From NCBI GenBank assembly GCA_964558665.1, contig CAZLFA010000009.1, positions 1 through 64,000 of the forward strand: a DNA stretch of 64,000 nucleotides. The letters run 5' to 3'. The DNA comes from CAZLFA01 sp964558665. Lineage in GTDB: Bacteria; Desulfobacterota; Syntrophia; Syntrophales; PHBD01. The position numbers and the translations under genes were made by a program. The notes under the pieces are model-generated. The model did no database searches. It saw nothing but the letters and a program-made list of their open reading frames with translations, and was not told the DNA's origin. Below, in pieces: positions 61,264 to 64,000 of this stretch (the stretch's first letter is position 1; each line of letters starts with the position of its first letter).

Positions 61264-62454
61264 ATGGCGACAGAGTATGATTATTGGAAAATTTTCCCGA
61301 GAATGCCGAAGAAGGTAGCGATCGGGGACATCACGATTCGTGATGGTTTTCAGCATGAGGAGAAGTTCATTTCCACGCAGGCGAAGATTTTCTACGGTCA
61401 GGAGATGATCCTGGCGGGATGCCGTGAACTGGAAGTGACGAATCTGGCTGCGGGGACAACACCGCAGTTTACGGACGCGGAGGCAGTTATGAAGGCGATG
61501 CGGAGCGACGAGTTCGCTAAACGTGCCTCCCGGGTGGGAATCGATGTACACAAGGATATTTGCCTGACCTGCGTAACAATCCGCGAACCTTCGGTGGACA
61601 TTGCCATCCGTATGAAGAAGGAGGGCTTCGGCCCCGACCGCATCCTGATGATGGTATCGACTGACCCGGAGCATCACTTTGCAAATTCCGGCACGACTCT
61701 TACGCACTACTGGCGTGAGGCGGAGCGCTGCATCCAGAAGGCGCGTGATGCAGGTATCAAGATGGTGGGAACCGTGAGCACGATCTGGGGCAGCCCGATC
61801 AGCGGCGCGACGAAGCTGGAAGACGCGGTGGAGTTCACGAAGCGCTGGTTCTCGATCGGTGCGTATGACATCGAACATGCCGACCATGACGGTTCAGCAA
61901 ATGCGGCGGATGTTTATCGTTATTTTTCGATGGTGCTCGATGCGATGCCGAATCCGGAGGCGCATCTGTGTCACCTGCATGAGACAAAGCGCATTGCGTC
62001 ATCGTCGGTACTGGCGGCTCTTCAGGCGGGTATTTGCCGTTTTGAGGCGACGCTGGGCGGTCTTGGTGGCCAGCCGGCGAATTTCCTGGATGACTGTCCG
62101 ATTCGCGGAACGGGTGAGTACTATTATGATGATCCGCGTTATGTTGGTTTGGTGACGATGGAAGACCTGCTGGTGCAGATCGACGAGCTGGGCATTGAAC
62201 ACGGCTATGATGTGGACCGTGTTCTTTGGCTGGGCCGCAAGATGGAGAAGACCGCAGGCAGGCGTCTGCGTTCGGAGGCGATTATCAACGGACGTACCCA
62301 GAAGGCGGGTCACATGAAGTTTGCCCGTCCGGGCCTGAAGAAGCTGATCGACAAGCTGGGGGAGAAACCCGGTCAGCGTATTCCGCTGGATTGGACTCCC
62401 GAGGCGGTATTGCCCGATAAATGGGGCCCGGAAGATCCCATATGGAAAAAGTAA
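61264..62454 (+). CDS. HMG-CoA-lyase-like (HMGL/DRE-TIM) enzyme
   Basis: A 396-aa DRE-TIM metallolyase. The metal and base region ITIRDGFQHE gives Arg26 and Asp27, and the metal ligands are His237 and His239 in CHLHET. TIM-barrel strands in EVTNLA and GTVSTIWGSP fit. The mobile active-site loop differs from true HMG-CoA lyase: after GGLGG comes QPANFLDDCP instead of CPFAPGATGN, with Cys only later (about 278). The tail (about 330-396) is longer. So cleavage or condensation of an HMG-CoA-like thioester is plausible, but the substrate may be different. AAGGAGG precedes the ATG. Confidence 0.82.
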   Translation: MATEYDYWKIFPRMPKKVAIGDITIRDGFQHEEKFISTQAKIFYGQEMILAGCRELEVTNLAAGTTPQFTDAEAVMKAMRSDEFAKRASRVGIDVHKDICLTCVTIREPSVDIAIRMKKEGFGPDRILMMVSTDPEHHFANSGTTLTHYWREAERCIQKARDAGIKMVGTVSTIWGSPISGATKLEDAVEFTKRWFSIGAYDIEHADHDGSANAADVYRYFSMVLDAMPNPEAHLCHLHETKRIASSSVLAALQAGICRFEATLGGLGGQPANFLDDCPIRGTGEYYYDDPRYVGLVTMEDLLVQIDELGIEHGYDVDRVLWLGRKMEKTAGRRLRSEAIINGRTQKAGHMKFARPGLKKLIDKLGEKPGQRIPLDWTPEAVLPDKWGPEDPIWKK

Positions 62455-62468
62455 TATAAATGTCATAT

Positions 62469-62508
62469 CCCGAGGATGCCGCTCCGATTTGAAGAGCGGC
62501 ATCACGGG
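62469..62508 (+). repeat. intercistronic hairpin
   Basis: GATGCCGCTC (62475-62484) pairs perfectly with GAGCGGCATC (62494-62503) over 9 bases; an outer CCCG/CGGG pair extends it. It has no T-run. It separates the lyase-like gene from the biotin-carrier gene. Confidence 0.75.
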
Positions 62509-62538
62509 GCTAATAAATGATTAAAGGAGGATTAGTCA

Positions 62539-62754
62539 ATGAGTGTTAACATCGTAGCGCCTATGCCCGGAACGATAGCAGAGATCCTGGTAAGTGTAGG
62601 AGATCAGGTATCGGCTGATGAGGAGCTCATCATTCTCGAAGCCATGAAAATGGAAAACCCGATTCTGGCAACATCCGGCGGTAAAGTTGCCGAGATCAAG
62701 GTTAACGAGAAGGATAAGGTCGACACCAATCAGGTCCTGATTGTTCTTGAGTAG
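62539..62754 (+). CDS. biotin carboxyl carrier protein
   Basis: A 71-aa biotinyl domain with the attachment motif EAMKM (Lys37). No other domain is attached, as in glutaconyl-CoA decarboxylase gamma tails and small stand-alone carriers. It carries CO2 between the carboxyltransferase of this operon and a biotin carboxylase or membrane decarboxylase subunit encoded elsewhere. AAAGGAGG gives a strong ribosome site. Confidence 0.93.
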   Translation: MSVNIVAPMPGTIAEILVSVGDQVSADEELIILEAMKMENPILATSGGKVAEIKVNEKDKVDTNQVLIVLE

Positions 62755-62783
62755 GTAAATTCAGCTCTTGATTTACAGGCTTA

Positions 62784-62822
62784 AAAAAGAGGGGGCGCGG
62801 CTAGGCTGTGCCCCCTCTTTTT
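62784..62822 (+). terminator. terminator of the carboxyltransferase operon
   Basis: AAAAAGAGGGGGC (62784-62796) pairs over 13 bp with GCCCCCTCTTTTT (62810-62822) over a 13-base loop; the T-run is part of the stem. It is placed 30 bases after the biotin-carrier stop codon. Confidence 0.88.
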
Positions 62823-62963
62823 GGAATTGATGCCGGCTTGCCTGGATGTGCGGGCCGCATCGCCGGTTTATCGATGCGGAGTTGTTTATAGCGGAGCGAT
62901 CTTCACGATGCCCAGGCATGCTTTTAACGTAAACCGGCATCAGTCGAACGGAAGGAGTATTAC

Positions 62964-63389
62964 ATGGCAAGAATCAATCTTGAAATGCCCGATAATTTTC
63001 CATACTCTACGGATATTTCAGTGCATATAAGCGAGATAAACTTTGCACATCATGTCGGAGCCGATGGAATGCTTTCCCTGATGCACGAAGCACGGATCAG
63101 CTTTCTCAAGAATTATGGATACAAGGAGTACGACGTTGAAGGCCTGGGTATTATCATTGCCGATTCGGTCGTTCTTTACAAATCGGAGGCATTTCATGGA
63201 GACGTGCTGGAGGTGTCGGTCACCGTTACCGATTTCAGCCGTTATGGATGTGACATCTTTTATCGCCTGACAAAAAAGGGGACAAACAAAGAAGTGGCAA
63301 GAGCAAAAACAGGCATTCTCTTCTTTGACTACCAGAAAAGAGAGAAGGCGGAAGTCCCCGAAAAATTTAAGGAGTTGTTTTACGCTTAA
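62964..63389 (+). CDS. 4-hydroxybenzoyl-CoA thioesterase-like hotdog protein
   Basis: A 141-aa acyl-CoA thioesterase of the YbgC/4HBT type. The opening strand ISEINFAHHVGADGMLSLMHEAR replaces the more usual DxDxxGHVNNA motif, so the catalytic Asp is not at the standard place; a Glu or His may serve. AAGGAG precedes the ATG. It lies beyond the operon terminator and probably has its own transcript; no promoter is evident in 62823-62963. The likely role is release of CoA from a short acyl-CoA. It is convergent with polA. Confidence 0.78.
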   Translation: MARINLEMPDNFPYSTDISVHISEINFAHHVGADGMLSLMHEARISFLKNYGYKEYDVEGLGIIIADSVVLYKSEAFHGDVLEVSVTVTDFSRYGCDIFYRLTKKGTNKEVARAKTGILFFDYQKREKAEVPEKFKELFYA

Positions 63390-63405
63390 GGAAACTTCAA
63401 AAGAT

Positions 63406-64000
63406 TCAACTATGGGCTTCGTCCCAGTTCCTGCCCGAGGAAATGTCGACCTTTAACGGCACTATCAGTCTGACTGCCTCTTCCATTTCTCGCTTTACTA
63501 CAGCCATCACATCATCCTTTTCTGTTTCAGGCACTTCGAAGACCAGCTCATCGTGAACCTGCATGATCATGGAGGATGAAAACCCTTTTTCCTTAAATTG
63601 TCTTGATATATTGATCATGGCAATCTTGATCAGATCAGCCGCAGTTCCCTGGATGGGTGTATTCACGGCCATCCTTTCAGCGAATTGACGAACAGCAGCA
63701 ACGTTGCTGGTGAGTTCAGGAATAAAACGGCGCCTCTTCATCAGAGTAGTTACGTATCCCTTTTCTCTTGCCTCTGAAAGAATTTTATCAAGGTAATTTT
63801 TTACTCCTTTGTACCTGTCGAAGTAGCCGTCAATGTAGGCTTGCGCCATTTTCTGATTAAGTCCCAGTTCCTTGGAAAGACCAAAGGCGCTCATTCCGTA
63901 AAGAACTCCGAAGTTTATAACCTTGGCCTGCCTTCTCATTTCGGTATTTACCATTTCCGGAAATACTCCGAAGATGTCCGACGCTGTGCGGTTGTGTATG
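63406..64000 (-). CDS. polA: DNA polymerase I, C-terminal part (cut by window edge)
   Basis: The last 198 residues of a family A polymerase; the gene continues past the right end. Motif B RRQAKVINFGVLYGMSAFGL is split here as RRQAKVINF and GVLYGMS, and motif C is MQVHDELVFEV. The preceding HNRTASDIFG joins it to the fingers region, so this is polymerase, not only a fragment. The stop codon lies 16 bases from the convergent thioesterase gene. Confidence 0.96.
   Translation of the reverse strand, partial: IHNRTASDIFGVFPEMVNTEMRRQAKVINFGVLYGMSAFGLSKELGLNQKMAQAYIDGYFDRYKGVKNYLDKILSEAREKGYVTTLMKRRRFIPELTSNVAAVRQFAERMAVNTPIQGTAADLIKIAMINISRQFKEKGFSSSMIMQVHDELVFEVPETEKDDVMAVVKREMEEAVRLIVPLKVDISSGRNWDEAHS

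Noticed and set aside
1..64000. CRISPR array, tRNA, rRNA or phage/transposase genes
   Set aside because: No regularly spaced direct repeats, cloverleaf-like sequences, rRNA motifs or transposase frames were seen on either strand by eye; a dedicated scan could still find a tRNA missed here.

Overview
The window looks like chromosome from an anaerobic deltaproteobacterium, most likely Syntrophales/Syntrophaceae (Syntrophus- or Smithella-like). This is inferred from gene content: a giant BadF/HgdC-type dehydratase activase, an OFA-family carboxylate transporter, a eukaryotic-type NADP isocitrate dehydrogenase next to a compact aconitase, a biotin-dependent acyl-CoA (de)carboxylation operon, SpmA/SpmB homologues in an otherwise Gram-negative gene set, and a queA-tgt-yajC-secD-secF block. 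No rRNA, tRNA, CRISPR array, transposase or phage gene was seen.

Layout. 1-6.2 kb: lipase-like lipoprotein, a gene-poor 1-kb stretch, a DUF3141 (PHA-synthase-like) protein, a secreted FKBP isomerase and a secreted six-EF-hand protein. 6.4-15.7 kb: a minus-strand run of a 1468-aa activase, an MFS-acyltransferase fusion and spmA-spmB, divergent from a sigma54-type activator whose promoter carries a palindrome. 15.7-23.6 kb: formiminotransferase, a metallophosphatase, ftsY, smc and an OFA transporter. 23.8-29.4 kb: a small SH3-like protein, alaX-like-pyrG-mtnA, and a secreted serine hydrolase. 29.4-33.7 kb: aconitase-icd-rlmN. 33.8-41 kb: a phospho-signalling set (CHASE2-Ser/Thr kinase, PP2C phosphatase, FHA protein, OmpA lipoprotein) behind a GAF-GspE/PilB ATPase. 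41.3-50.6 kb: glyQ-glyS, small enzymes, an AI-2E-type permease, and a PyrR-attenuated pyrR-pyrB-pyrC-recO operon. 50.6-58.3 kb: lepB, secF, secD, yajC, tgt, queA and mazG. 58.6-63.4 kb: a plus-strand operon of carboxyltransferase, AUH-type enoyl-CoA hydratase, HMG-CoA-lyase-like enzyme and biotin carrier, then a thioesterase. The right edge cuts polA.

The most distinctive non-coding signal is a set of interspersed fold-back repeats. Four copies of a 130-190 bp element (about 6.2, 18.3, 24.1 and 27.5-27.8 kb) have ends reading CAGATTACGC and a nested palindromic core; they occur in both orientations and only between genes. A second, 79-bp repeat (14.0 and 27.5 kb; 72 of 79 bases shared) appears inserted inside the fourth copy. 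They look like non-autonomous mobile elements or transcript-end structures. A complete pyr attenuator (promoter, PyrR-binding loop, terminator) lies at 50431-50595.

Many adjacent genes share the 4-base stop/start overlap ATGA (spmA/spmB, pyrG/mtnA, icd/rlmN, pyrB/pyrC, pyrC/recO, queA/tgt and the DUF2065 gene/queA), so translational coupling is common here. Metabolically the window joins acyl-CoA chemistry (activase, carboxyltransferase module, thioesterase, DUF3141), the oxidative branch of the TCA cycle and pyrimidine synthesis with secretion and envelope functions.
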